A DNA stretch of 64,000 nucleotides from JACJXF01 sp038316435. GTDB lineage: Bacteria > Bacteroidota > Bacteroidia > Bacteroidales > GCA-2748055. The number at the start of each line of letters is the position of its first letter. Within the stretch, counting starts at the first letter, position 1. The position numbers and the translations under genes were made by a program. The stretch lies in assembly GCA_038316435.1 (NCBI GenBank), contig JBBQAQ010000004.1:87981-151980 (forward strand). Reading direction: 5' to 3'. The notes beneath the pieces were generated by a model, which saw nothing but the letters and a program-made list of their open reading frames with translations, was not told the origin of the DNA and ran no database searches. Shown one piece after another: positions 27,121-35,410 of this stretch.

Positions 27121-27158
27121 AAAAGGCCTGTTTTGTTGGTAAAACAGGCCTTTTTCTT
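27121..27158 (+). terminator. Intrinsic terminator of the OmpA/porin unit
   Basis: A perfect 14-bp stem (27121-27134 with 27141-27154) with loop GTTGGT is followed by T-rich sequence. Confidence 0.9.
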
Positions 27159-27537
27159 GTTTTCAGCATATTTCAAACCTAGCAGGTCTAAGACCTGGCA
27201 GGTTTAGACAAAATATATTTGTGTGCTGCACATTTTAGCTCCACTGCACAATATCAGAATTGCTAAAGATTACTGTTCCAGTAAAAGAACAGAGCAGCAG
27301 CAATTCAACTAGCTCAGTGGAACCGCTGCGAAATATTTGTAGAATAGTATTCAAAAACAATCCAAAGGTGCAGTACCGAAATATTTATTCCCATTAATAA
27401 ATATCCACTAAAATATCCCAAAAGTTATTCTTGGTTAGCCGGCAATACCAATATTAATTAATTGCAATGCCGCTAATGAAAGCTCAAAATTACTTGAAAA
27501 TTCCCCCTCCAAAATAGTTGTTTTAACAGAAATCAAA
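27159..27537. other. Non-coding stretch with a small inverted repeat
   Basis: No gene is apparent. An imperfect inverted repeat (27175-27188 with 27192-27205, words AACCTAGCAGGTC and GACCTGGCAGGTT, two mismatches) is of a kind often seen between genes in Bacteroidota. The remaining sequence before the Mla operator shows no recognisable signal. Confidence 0.6.
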
Positions 27538-27603
27538 GTGAGAATCATATAACTTTTTAGGAAAGTTATGTAACACTTAAGCAGGGAATTGCACATAATT
27601 TTG
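27538..27603 (+). promoter_or_regulatory. Shared operator/promoter module, site of the mla operon
   Basis: Left box GTGAGAATCATATAAC (27538-27553), 14 bp, right box ATGTAACACTTAAG (27568-27581), 14 bp, then TAATTTTG (27596-27603), a full TAnnTTTG match. The start codon of the first mla gene follows about 65 bases downstream of the predicted start site. Confidence 0.85.
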
Positions 27604-27674
27604 AAATGAATCTGAGCTGGCTTGAAACGCTTAATTTATAGGGAAAATAATCCGGCAGACAAGTAAAAAAAGAT

Positions 27675-28517
27675 ATGGCAAAATCTAATCCGATAATAAA
27701 AGTAAAGACCTTCGCTACACACCATTCCGTAAAGCTTAGCGAAAAAACTATTGCGACTTCCACAAAAGCAGGAAACTTTCTGACCGATATGGGGAATGTT
27801 ACCTTGTTTATATTCAGCTTATTACGAGAAACATTTTCGCGTAAGTTTGAGTTTAATGAGTTTCTTCGTCAGTGTTTTCAAATAGGATACAAAACCTTAC
27901 CGCTAATCTCAATTACTGGCGCAATCATGGGCTTGGTTTTAACGATACAATCGCGACCAGCTCTGGTTGATTTCGGCGCAGTAGCCTTACTTCCGGGTAT
28001 GGTTGCCGTTTCTTTAATAAGAGAAATGGGACCAGTAATCACAGGACTTATCTGTGCTGGAAAAATAGCATCTGGAATGGGTGCGGAGCTTGGCTCAATG
28101 AAAGTAAGTGAGCAGATAGATGCAATGGAAGTATCTTCAACAAATCCTATGAGATTCCTGATTGTGACAAGGGTTTGGGCAGCAACATTAATGATTCCAT
28201 TATTGGTACTTTATGCTGATGCAATTGGCATTATAGGAAGCTGGGCCGGAGCTAATATAAAAGGAGATGTATCGATGGTTTTGTTTTTCTCTCAGGCCTT
28301 TGCATCTCTTGAATTTATAGATTTTATTCCTGCATTAATAAAAACATTCTTTTTCGGAGCTGTAATCGGAATCGTTGGATGTTATAAAGGCTACAACGCC
28401 GGTCGTGGAACCGAAAGTGTTGGCGTGGCTGCAAATTCCGCAGTGGTTTTAGCTTCCATGCTTGTTATTATTGTGGATATGATCGCAGTTCAAATCACTG
28501 ATATGTTTGTATTATGA
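27675..28517 (+). CDS. mlaE: MlaE-type ABC transporter permease
   Basis: The 280-residue protein has five or so membrane helices; conserved MlaE/YrbE motifs include LISITGAIMGLVLTIQSRPA, ALLPGMVAVSLIREMGPVIT and GAELGSMKVSEQIDAMEV, which contacts the ATPase. Function: inner-membrane permease of a phospholipid transport complex that maintains outer-membrane asymmetry or supplies lipids. The stop overlaps the start of the ATPase gene (ATGA at 28514-28517). The N-terminus is about 30 residues longer than in short homologues, with the ATG at 27675 preceded by an A/G-rich leader. First gene of the operon regulated by the operator at 27538. Confidence 0.93.
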   Translation: MAKSNPIIKVKTFATHHSVKLSEKTIATSTKAGNFLTDMGNVTLFIFSLLRETFSRKFEFNEFLRQCFQIGYKTLPLISITGAIMGLVLTIQSRPALVDFGAVALLPGMVAVSLIREMGPVITGLICAGKIASGMGAELGSMKVSEQIDAMEVSSTNPMRFLIVTRVWAATLMIPLLVLYADAIGIIGSWAGANIKGDVSMVLFFSQAFASLEFIDFIPALIKTFFFGAVIGIVGCYKGYNAGRGTESVGVAANSAVVLASMLVIIVDMIAVQITDMFVL

Positions 28518-29293
28518 ACACTGTTAAATCCGATATACACATAAAACCTGCATCAGATAAGAAAACTGATGTGGTAATCGAAATAGATAATCTGCAGAAA
28601 TCTTTTGGAAAGCAGAAAGTGCTTTTAGATGTTTCCTTGAAGCTTTATAATGGTGAAAACCTTGTTGTTCTTGGAAAATCCGGCACCGGCAAATCGGTTC
28701 TTATAAAATGTATTGTTGGCTTATTGACTTCTTTTGGCGGTACAATTAAAGTATTCGACCAAAATGTTGCCAACCTGAAAAAACAAGAAATGGATGAGCT
28801 AAGAAAGAAAATAGGCTTTCTCTTTCAAAGTGGTGCATTATACGATTCAATGACTGTAAAGCAGAATCTGGAGTTCCCGTTGAGACGTATAAAAATGAAT
28901 CTTTCGGAAAAAGATATTAAAGAGAAAATAGCTGAAGTACTTGAAAATGTTGGTTTATCTGACTCCCTTGATAAAATGCCTTCTCAATTGTCGGGTGGGA
29001 TGCGAAAGCGAATTAGCCTAGCCAGATCGATTGTTGTCGACCCGTTGATTATGCTATACGATGAGCCCACAACAGGACTTGATCCGGTTACTTCAGATGA
29101 AATCAGTATGTTGATTAATGACGTGAAAATGAAATATAAGACCTCATCCATTATTATTACTCACGATATTAAATGCGCACTTAGTACAGCTGACAGGATT
29201 ATCATGCTAAAAGAAGGGAATGTTTATAAGGATGGTAAAGTAGAAGAGTTTGCAAATTCAAAGGATCCTGAAATAAAATCATTCTTTTCATAA
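28514..29293 (+). CDS. mlaF: MlaF-type ABC transporter ATP-binding protein
   Basis: This 259-residue protein has Walker A GKSGTGKS (54-61), Q-loop region FLFQSGALYDSMTV, signature LSGGMRKRISLARS (159-172), Walker B IMLYDEPTTGLDP and the switch His in ITHD. FQSGALYDSMTVKQNLEFPL is the hallmark of the MlaF subfamily rather than other ABC ATPases. It energises the MlaE permease. The first 20 residues are a poorly conserved polar extension. Confidence 0.94.
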   Translation: MNTVKSDIHIKPASDKKTDVVIEIDNLQKSFGKQKVLLDVSLKLYNGENLVVLGKSGTGKSVLIKCIVGLLTSFGGTIKVFDQNVANLKKQEMDELRKKIGFLFQSGALYDSMTVKQNLEFPLRRIKMNLSEKDIKEKIAEVLENVGLSDSLDKMPSQLSGGMRKRISLARSIVVDPLIMLYDEPTTGLDPVTSDEISMLINDVKMKYKTSSIIITHDIKCALSTADRIIMLKEGNVYKDGKVEEFANSKDPEIKSFFS

Positions 29294-29332
29294 TTAGAGT
29301 AAATATATTAATCAGTACAATTAATAAATAAG

Positions 29333-30076
29333 ATGGAAAACCATTCACAAAAATTTAAAATACGGCTTGGACTTTTTGTAGCCGGCGGGTTAGCTCTTTT
29401 TGTTTTGGCAATTTTTATTATTGGCAAGCAAAAAAATCTGTTTAACCCTGTGTTTAAACTAACTACAACATTTTACAACATAAGCGGATTACAAGTTGGA
29501 AACAACATTCGTTTTATGGGAATTACTGTTGGTACAGTTGATAATATCCTTATCACAAACGACTCAACAGTAAAGGTGGAAATGCTGATAAGGAGAGAAA
29601 TAAAAAAATTTATTAAAGCTGATTGTCAGGTTGCAATTGGTTCTGAAGGCCTTATCGGTGACCGTCTAATTGTTATTTCACAAGGAAGCAATGAATCATC
29701 CATTGTAGGAGAAAATCAGCATCTCGACTCCCAGGAACCGGTGGAAATGGATGCAATTATGGGAAGCGTACAGGTTACTACTGCTTATGCAGAGATAATT
29801 GCCAAGCAACTTGCTGAAATCATGATCAACATAAACAACGGAAACGGAACACTTGGCAGGTTGATACAGGATTCAACAATTGCTCATAATCTTGATATGA
29901 CCATCCTCAACCTGAGAAGTAGCTCTAAAGGTCTGGATCAGAATATGGAAGCAGCCAAACATAATATTCTTTTAAAGGGATATTTTAATAAAAAAGCAAG
30001 AGCAGCTGAAAACGCAAAGGAAGAAGCCGCTAAGGAAAAGGAAGAGAAAGAAAAGTTGCTTGAAGAAACAAAGTAA
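29333..30076 (+). CDS. mlaD: MlaD/MCE-domain protein
   Basis: This 247-residue protein has an N-terminal membrane helix (about 11-30, IRLGLFVAGGLALFVLAIFI), a single MCE domain (about 37-115, TTFYNISGLQVGNNIRFMGI, then SEGLIGDRLIVISQG), and a helical tail ending in an EAAKEKEEKEKLLEE coiled stretch. MCE proteins form the periplasmic hexameric ring through which lipids pass. The tail is longer than in E. coli MlaD and may reach toward the outer-membrane partner. It lies 39 bp downstream of mlaF. Confidence 0.92.
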   Translation: MENHSQKFKIRLGLFVAGGLALFVLAIFIIGKQKNLFNPVFKLTTTFYNISGLQVGNNIRFMGITVGTVDNILITNDSTVKVEMLIRREIKKFIKADCQVAIGSEGLIGDRLIVISQGSNESSIVGENQHLDSQEPVEMDAIMGSVQVTTAYAEIIAKQLAEIMININNGNGTLGRLIQDSTIAHNLDMTILNLRSSSKGLDQNMEAAKHNILLKGYFNKKARAAENAKEEAAKEKEEKEKLLEETK

Positions 30077-30094
30077 TTACAGGGGAATACTCAT

Positions 30095-31933
30095 GTGGCC
30101 AGGAAATTATTACTATATATTATCATTTCTGCACTATCTGGTGATCTTTTATTTGGACAGACTGACCCCGTAAAGCCCGATTCAATAAAGCTTTATGAGA
30201 ATATTCAAACATTTTCCAGTAAACGTAACTTCACAAAATTGATGTACAGTCTGATTTTTAATCCTGTCATAACAACTCCCCCAAAAAAGAAGCCAAGGAA
30301 GAAATCAAAAAACATTCTGATTCAAAAACCTTACAGTGCTTTTGAAGGAAAGATCATCAGGAATATCACGATCGAATCTCTTGATCCATTTGGATATTCT
30401 ATAACCGACACAACTGCCAAACCGCAAAATTTTCTATCTAAAACCGGTAATAATTTCCATATAAAATCACGGGATATTACTATACTAAATCTTCTGTTAA
30501 TCAGGCCAAACCAAGCATTCGACTCGCTGAGGGTTAAAGAATCCGAGCGATTGATTCGAAACAGCACCTATATGCGGGATGTTTCCTTTTTTGTTTCTTC
30601 GATTTCGAAAAAATCAGACTCTGTGGATATAATTATCCGTTCGCTCGACAGATGGAGCCTCACTCCTGCTGTTGCTATATCGGCATCGAACAATGCAATT
30701 GGACTGACCGATAACAATTTCTTAGGGCTGGGTCACAAATTCAGCAATGGCATTGCATGGTACAAAAACACTCCTATCAGTGCTTTCAATACAAATTATT
30801 ATATTCCTAACATCTGGAATACTTATGTCAGCACAAATCTGAATTATGTAAGAGATGAATTTGGGAATTATGCGAAAAATGTTACCATAGACCGGCCCTT
30901 TTTCTCCCCTTTCGCAAAATGGGCTGCGGGAATAAACTTTTCACAGGATTATTTAAGAGATTCAATTTTCACTACGGATTCGATTTATCTCCCCCGAAAA
31001 TTCAAATATAACACACTGGATTACTGGGCGGGGAGTTCAATACAGATTTTTAAAGGATCATCAGAAAACATCCGTACTACAAATTTTATTTCAGCCTTTC
31101 GCGTTCTAAGGATACGATATCTCGAAAGACCAATGGAATTTTACCATTCAGAGTACAAGTATTCAAATGAAAATTTCTACCTCGCCAGCATTGGCATTTC
31201 CACAAGAAAATACGTTCAGGATAAGTACATTTTCAAATATGGAATTACTGAAGACATACCCGTTGGAAGGGTATTCAGCATTACCGGCGGGATACAGAAA
31301 AAAAATGATATTTTGCGGATTTATATTGGTGGCAGAATATCAGAAGGAAATTATTATCCCTGGGGCTATTTCAGTTCAAGCTTTGAATATGGTACGTTTT
31401 TCAATGGAGCCCGCACAGAGCAGGGAGCCATAATTGCAGGGATTAATTATTATACCAGCTTATTTGAAATTAGGAAATGGAAGTTCAGGCAATTTGTAAA
31501 ACCTCAGGTAACTATTGGGATTGACAGGTTTTCAAACGATAGTATTAATCTGAACGAAGGCTATGGTTTAGATGGATTCAAATCTAAATTATTATCAGGC
31601 TCAAGCCGTGTCTTATTAACCTTACAAACCCAATCGTATTCACCCTGGAATGTATTTGGATTTCGGTTTGGACCCTACCTTAATTTATCGTTTGGGATGC
31701 TTGGGAATGAAACAACTAGTTTTAGTAACAGCAAAGTTTATTCACAAATCGGACTAGGTGTTTTAATTAAAAACGATAACCTTATTATTAATACCTTCCA
31801 GATTTCCATTGCCTTTTATCCGTTAGCCCCAAATGACGGGCAAAATGCGTTCCGAACCAACACTTTTAAAACCAATGATTTTGGTTTCCGGGATTTTGAA
31901 ATCGGAAAGCCGGCAATAGTGCTTTTTCAGTAA
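30095..31933 (+). CDS. Omp85/BamA-like outer-membrane protein in the mla operon
   Basis: There are 612 residues, starting at a GTG (30095-30097) behind AGGGG; an ATG two bases upstream is out of frame. Signal peptide about 1-22 (ending FGQTD). Residues about 85-200 look like one or two POTRA-type domains (IIRNITIESLDPFGYS, IRPNQAFDSLRVKESERLIR, MRDVSFFVSSISKKSDSVDI). From about 205 an extended beta-barrel follows, with GLTDNNFLGLGHKFSNG, a phrase typical of Omp85 barrels. It ends AIVLFQ. As the fourth gene of the mla operon it is a candidate outer-membrane partner for MlaEFD, in place of MlaA/MlaC, which I do not see here. Confidence 0.75.
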   Translation: MARKLLLYIIISALSGDLLFGQTDPVKPDSIKLYENIQTFSSKRNFTKLMYSLIFNPVITTPPKKKPRKKSKNILIQKPYSAFEGKIIRNITIESLDPFGYSITDTTAKPQNFLSKTGNNFHIKSRDITILNLLLIRPNQAFDSLRVKESERLIRNSTYMRDVSFFVSSISKKSDSVDIIIRSLDRWSLTPAVAISASNNAIGLTDNNFLGLGHKFSNGIAWYKNTPISAFNTNYYIPNIWNTYVSTNLNYVRDEFGNYAKNVTIDRPFFSPFAKWAAGINFSQDYLRDSIFTTDSIYLPRKFKYNTLDYWAGSSIQIFKGSSENIRTTNFISAFRVLRIRYLERPMEFYHSEYKYSNENFYLASIGISTRKYVQDKYIFKYGITEDIPVGRVFSITGGIQKKNDILRIYIGGRISEGNYYPWGYFSSSFEYGTFFNGARTEQGAIIAGINYYTSLFEIRKWKFRQFVKPQVTIGIDRFSNDSINLNEGYGLDGFKSKLLSGSSRVLLTLQTQSYSPWNVFGFRFGPYLNLSFGMLGNETTSFSNSKVYSQIGLGVLIKNDNLIINTFQISIAFYPLAPNDGQNAFRTNTFKTNDFGFRDFEIGKPAIVLFQ

Positions 31934-31956
31934 CAAAAAACATCTAACTTACATAT

Positions 31957-32865
31957 ATGCAAGCAATCGAAAACGCAAAAAAAATAGCTCATCTTCTGAA
32001 GCGATCCTTTAATGAATTTTTAGATGACAATGCGATGAAGCACAGCGCAGCACTTTCTTATTATACAATATTCTCGCTGCCTCCATTACTCATAATTATT
32101 ATTAGCATAAGCGGATACTTTTTTGGTGAAGAAGCAGTAAGAGGTGAGGTATTCGGACAAATAAACGGACTAGTGGGGAATGATGCTGCCTTACAGATTC
32201 AGTCGATCATAAAAAACGTAAAACTTGCAGGAAGTAACAGTTTTATTACTGTTTTTGGAATTATTCTACTGGTCATCGGGGCTTCCGGTGTTTTTGTTGA
32301 AATTCAGGATTCCATCAATATTATCTGGGGAATCAGAGCAAAAGCTAAACACGGAATGATAAAATTTATCAGAAACAGACTGATGTCATTTTCGATGATT
32401 GGATCAGTTGGGTTTCTACTTATGGTCGGCTTAATTGTAAATTCCCTTATGGATATTCTGAGTAAGAAACTTGCAATGTATTTTCCACATGAAATACTCT
32501 ATTTGTTCTATGCATTGAATATCTTAATGGTTTTTATAATTATTACTATTTTGTTTATAGTAATTTTTAAGACACTGCCAGATGGGAAAATCAACTTTCG
32601 AGATTGTTTAGTTGGAGCCTCATTTACCGCATTTCTATTTATGATTGGTAAATTTATTATTGGAGCATACCTGGGTGAATCCTCGATTGCCACTTGGTAT
32701 GGCGCAACCGGTTCGGTAATTTTGCTTCTGGTATGGGTTTATTATTCGGCAATAATATTGTATTTCGGCGCTGAATTTACCAAGGTATATGCTCAAACCC
32801 ATGGAAAGAAAATTATACCCAATGAATATGCAGTTAGGGTAATTACAAAGGATATTGAGTTTTAA
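31957..32865 (+). CDS. YihY/BrkB-family inner-membrane protein
   Basis: This 302-residue protein shows the family hallmarks DDNAMKHSAALSYYTIFSLP, GASGVFVEIQDSINIIWGI, and six membrane helices ending GSVILLLVWVYYSAIILYFG and EFTKVYAQ. The function is not settled; recent work on the family points to envelope or lipid roles, which fits its place as the last gene (24 bp downstream) of the mla operon. It converges with the alcohol dehydrogenase gene. Confidence 0.9.
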   Translation: MQAIENAKKIAHLLKRSFNEFLDDNAMKHSAALSYYTIFSLPPLLIIIISISGYFFGEEAVRGEVFGQINGLVGNDAALQIQSIIKNVKLAGSNSFITVFGIILLVIGASGVFVEIQDSINIIWGIRAKAKHGMIKFIRNRLMSFSMIGSVGFLLMVGLIVNSLMDILSKKLAMYFPHEILYLFYALNILMVFIIITILFIVIFKTLPDGKINFRDCLVGASFTAFLFMIGKFIIGAYLGESSIATWYGATGSVILLLVWVYYSAIILYFGAEFTKVYAQTHGKKIIPNEYAVRVITKDIEF

Positions 32866-32900
32866 ATACGGCAACAAAACAAATCCGAAATCTGAAAGAA

Positions 32901-33944
32901 TTAATCAGAATTTGTGAGAATTACCTTCAATGCTTTTTCAAGATCGGCAAATTCAAAGGTCTCGTACGCTTTAATAATTTCATTAAGCTTAAAATGGTGT
33001 GTGATAAGTATATTTGGATCAAGCTTTCCTGAATTTACGGTTTTTAGAAGCATTGGAGTTGACACGGTATCCACAAGCCGGGTAGTTATTGTTAAGTTTT
33101 TCGACCATAATTTTTCAAGATGGAGAATCACGCTTTTCCCATGAACGCCAATGTTAGCAATGTGTCCACCTACACCTACTATTTTTTCACATAATTCAAA
33201 TGCCCTGGGCAAGCCAACTGCTTCAATGGCTGCATCAACTCCCCTGTTATGAGTTATCTTCATCACTTCTTTAACTGCATCAGTATCGGCATTATTAATA
33301 GTATGGGTAGCTCCGAATGACTTTGCCAGATCAAGTCGGTTGTCGTCCAGATCAATCATAATTATTTCAGAAGGGCTATAAAACTGAGCAGTTAATAAAA
33401 CCGCCATGCCAATTGGTCCTGCACCCAGGATTGCAATTGTATTACCCGGTTGAACTTTCCCGCATAACACGCCACACTCAAAACCCGTTGGTAAGGTATC
33501 ACTAAGCATTACAAGGGCTTCTTCATCTGCATTTTTGGGAACAGGATACAGACTGTTGTCTGCATAAGGTATTCTTACAAATTCAGCTTGAGTACCATCA
33601 ATTGTATTTCCTAAAATCCATCCGCCGTTTTCACAATGCGAATACATTGCTTTTTTGCAGAATTCGCATTTCCCGCATGAAGTAATGCAAGAGATCAAAA
33701 CATGATCGCCCTTTTTATAATTACTTACCGAACTGCCTGTTTCTTCAATAATACCAACGCCTTCATGCCCAATAATTCTTCCGACTGAAACTGTTGGAAC
33801 ATCTCCCTTGAGAATATGAAGATCAGTACCGCAGATTGTAGTTTTCAGAATTTTAACAATCGCATCGGTTGTTTCAATGATTTTCGGTTTTGGCATTTCT
33901 TCCCAGTTTTTCTTACCAGGGCCATGATATACTAAAGCTTTCAT
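32901..33944 (-). CDS. Zinc-dependent alcohol dehydrogenase (medium-chain)
   Basis: The 347-residue protein has catalytic zinc ligands Cys38 (TTICGTD), His60 and Glu61 (IGHEGVG), structural zinc Cys90, Cys93, Cys96 and Cys104, and a Rossmann motif ILGAGPIGM (about 173-181). The catalytic-zinc pattern CGTDLHILKGD resembles class-III/threonine-dehydrogenase-like and Clostridium-type secondary alcohol dehydrogenases. Predicted reaction: NAD(P)-dependent interconversion of an alcohol and its carbonyl. The acceptor (short-chain or secondary alcohol) is not fixed by the sequence. Monocistronic, convergent with the mla operon. Confidence 0.92.
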   Translation of the reverse strand: MKALVYHGPGKKNWEEMPKPKIIETTDAIVKILKTTICGTDLHILKGDVPTVSVGRIIGHEGVGIIEETGSSVSNYKKGDHVLISCITSCGKCEFCKKAMYSHCENGGWILGNTIDGTQAEFVRIPYADNSLYPVPKNADEEALVMLSDTLPTGFECGVLCGKVQPGNTIAILGAGPIGMAVLLTAQFYSPSEIIMIDLDDNRLDLAKSFGATHTINNADTDAVKEVMKITHNRGVDAAIEAVGLPRAFELCEKIVGVGGHIANIGVHGKSVILHLEKLWSKNLTITTRLVDTVSTPMLLKTVNSGKLDPNILITHHFKLNEIIKAYETFEFADLEKALKVILTNSD

Positions 33945-33998
33945 GAATATAATTTATTTTTTAATGACCTGATGAACCCCAAACGGCTCACCGTAGGT

Positions 33999-34072
33999 AA
34001 ACCCACATGTCGATGAAATTATACTTCCCGTTAGCTATTGGGATCTTTGTGTTTCACGAAACATGTGGGTTT
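33999..34072. repeat. Long-loop inverted repeat between OmpA and alcohol dehydrogenase
   Basis: A 12-bp perfect inverted repeat (33999-34010 with 34061-34072, word AAACCCACATGT) whose arms extend imperfectly inward (similar CG-TGAAA words) encloses about 50 bp. It lies upstream of the dehydrogenase start and downstream of the OmpA stop, so it may be a terminator or leader structure. Confidence 0.65.
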
Positions 34073-34117
34073 CATGGTTTTAAATATTTGATAGTTCAAT
34101 AATTAATTTCAAACATA

Positions 34118-34936
34118 TTACTGATTCAACAGCTCATAAATACCTTTCATATCCGGGGAAAGGATAACTTCTGTTCTGCGATTACCTGCGCGACCCACTT
34201 CTGTATCATTCGTTTTAATGGGATGAAATTCGCCTTTACCTGAAGCTGTAATCCTTTTAGAATCAAAACTATAATCATTGGCTAGTATTCTTACAATGGA
34301 AGTCGCCCTGGCAGTACTCAGATCCCAGTTATCATTAAATTTTCCGGTGCTGATGGGTACATTATCCGTGTGGCCTTCAATCATAACTGTAATATCTTTG
34401 GTAGAATTAAGCACAACAGCCAGAGTTTTCAAGGCTTCTCTTCCTTTTGGGTCAACTATATCGCTTCCAGATTTGAAAAGAAGTTTTTCTTCCATTGACA
34501 CATAAACATTTCCATCTTTAATGTAAACATAAAGCTCATCAGTTTTATAATTCATCAGTGCATCAGAGATAGAGTTTTTTAACTTTGACATTGCATCTCT
34601 CTGAACCTTAATCATATTTTGAAAACTAGTTAATTGTTTCTGTTGATCAGCAATGGTAAGTTGTGATTCAGATGATAATGTATTCAGATCGTTATGAACA
34701 GAAGTATTCTCTTCCAGAAGTGTGGTTTTCTGATCCTTTAGATTTTTTACCTGCACATTATAATCACGCAGTTGTGCATTGCAGTCATTGAGCTGACGAT
34801 GAGTATTTGTACTGTCTTTCTGAAGTTTTTCAACAGAAAGCCTTGATGCAGTAAGTTTTTTAGACGGGCCACATGATGTAGCCGTTAATCCAAGTGCAAT
34901 GGTAACAATTACCGGGAAGTAGAAAATCTTTTTCAT
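34118..34936 (-). CDS. OmpA-family lipoprotein with coiled-coil linker
   Basis: The 272-residue protein has lipobox TATSC (Cys22) followed by GPSKKL, a coiled coil (about 30-120, with DYNVQVKNLKDQKTTLLEEN), and a C-terminal OmpA domain (about 140-260) carrying LLFKSGSDIVDPKG, MIEGHTDNVPISTGKFNDNW, DLSTARATSIVRIL and GRAGNRRTEVIL. The layout is that of a periplasm-spanning anchor between outer membrane and peptidoglycan. Transcribed alone, from one of the six shared operator modules at 34968-35033. Confidence 0.92.
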   Translation of the reverse strand: MKKIFYFPVIVTIALGLTATSCGPSKKLTASRLSVEKLQKDSTNTHRQLNDCNAQLRDYNVQVKNLKDQKTTLLEENTSVHNDLNTLSSESQLTIADQQKQLTSFQNMIKVQRDAMSKLKNSISDALMNYKTDELYVYIKDGNVYVSMEEKLLFKSGSDIVDPKGREALKTLAVVLNSTKDITVMIEGHTDNVPISTGKFNDNWDLSTARATSIVRILANDYSFDSKRITASGKGEFHPIKTNDTEVGRAGNRRTEVILSPDMKGIYELLNQ

Positions 34937-34967
34937 TTTGTGTTTTTTTATGTGATTTATTCAGATA

Positions 34968-35033
34968 TAAAGTTGCGATGCTTTGAATGCATAAGTGTTA
35001 CACAACTTCGGATATTAGTTATAAAATTCACAC
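34968..35033 (-). promoter_or_regulatory. Shared operator/promoter module, site of the coiled-coil OmpA gene
   Basis: On the minus strand: left box GTGTGAATTTTATAAC (35033-35018), 14 bp, right box GTGTAACACTTATG (35003-34990), 14 bp, then CAACTTTA (34975-34968; four of the six conserved -7 positions). The ATG follows about 25-30 bases after the predicted start. Confidence 0.78.
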
Positions 35034-35410
35034 GTTTTTAAACCCACAGGAATGCAAAAAACCTGTCACTATTCCAGCGTCAGGCTTTTTACCTTTTTAG
35101 AAAGGGATTTGTAACTCAGTCTATTAGTTGAAGTTTGTTAGGTTTTGACTTTGTGAAATCTTTGTGATCCTTTGTGATATAGCTATTCCACAAAGACCAG
35201 TGGAGTAGAGCGGAAAGGTTAATCACCTTCCCTACCCCCTCGTCAAACCGTACATGCGGCTTTCCTATATTCTTCATCATGAGCATTCACAAGCGAACCA
35301 ACGATTATACATATTTTGAAGGGTCTGTCAATCCAAATGGGACGATAGAGCTTCAAAGGCAGTATGTCCGTAAAGCGATGCGACTTCGCGATTAATTCTC
35401 CCCAAATTGA
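35034..35410. other. Non-coding stretch between the tryptophanase-like gene and the OmpA promoter
   Basis: Apart from the probable intron remnant (35200-35283) I see no gene or clear structure. A weak hairpin around AAAACCTG and CAGGCTTTT (35057-35092) could terminate a minus-strand transcript but is not perfect. Confidence 0.5.
35200..35283 (-). mobile_element. Probable remnant of a group II intron 3' end
   Basis: The minus strand reads ...AGGAAAGCCGCATGTACGG then TTTGACGAGGGGGTAGGG and a small hairpin around GGAAGGTGATTAACCTTTCC, and CCGCTCTACTCCAC. This succession matches what I recall from the sequence downstream of reverse-transcriptase/maturase genes of Bacteroidota group II introns, except that the hairpin usually present inside the CCGCATG region is missing. 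No maturase gene is present in the window, so this can only be a residual end. Confidence 0.45.

Noticed and set aside
27210..27420. Possible transposase remnant in the gap before the mla operon
   Set aside because: A frame of about 45 codons is open but shows no similarity to any transposase that I know.
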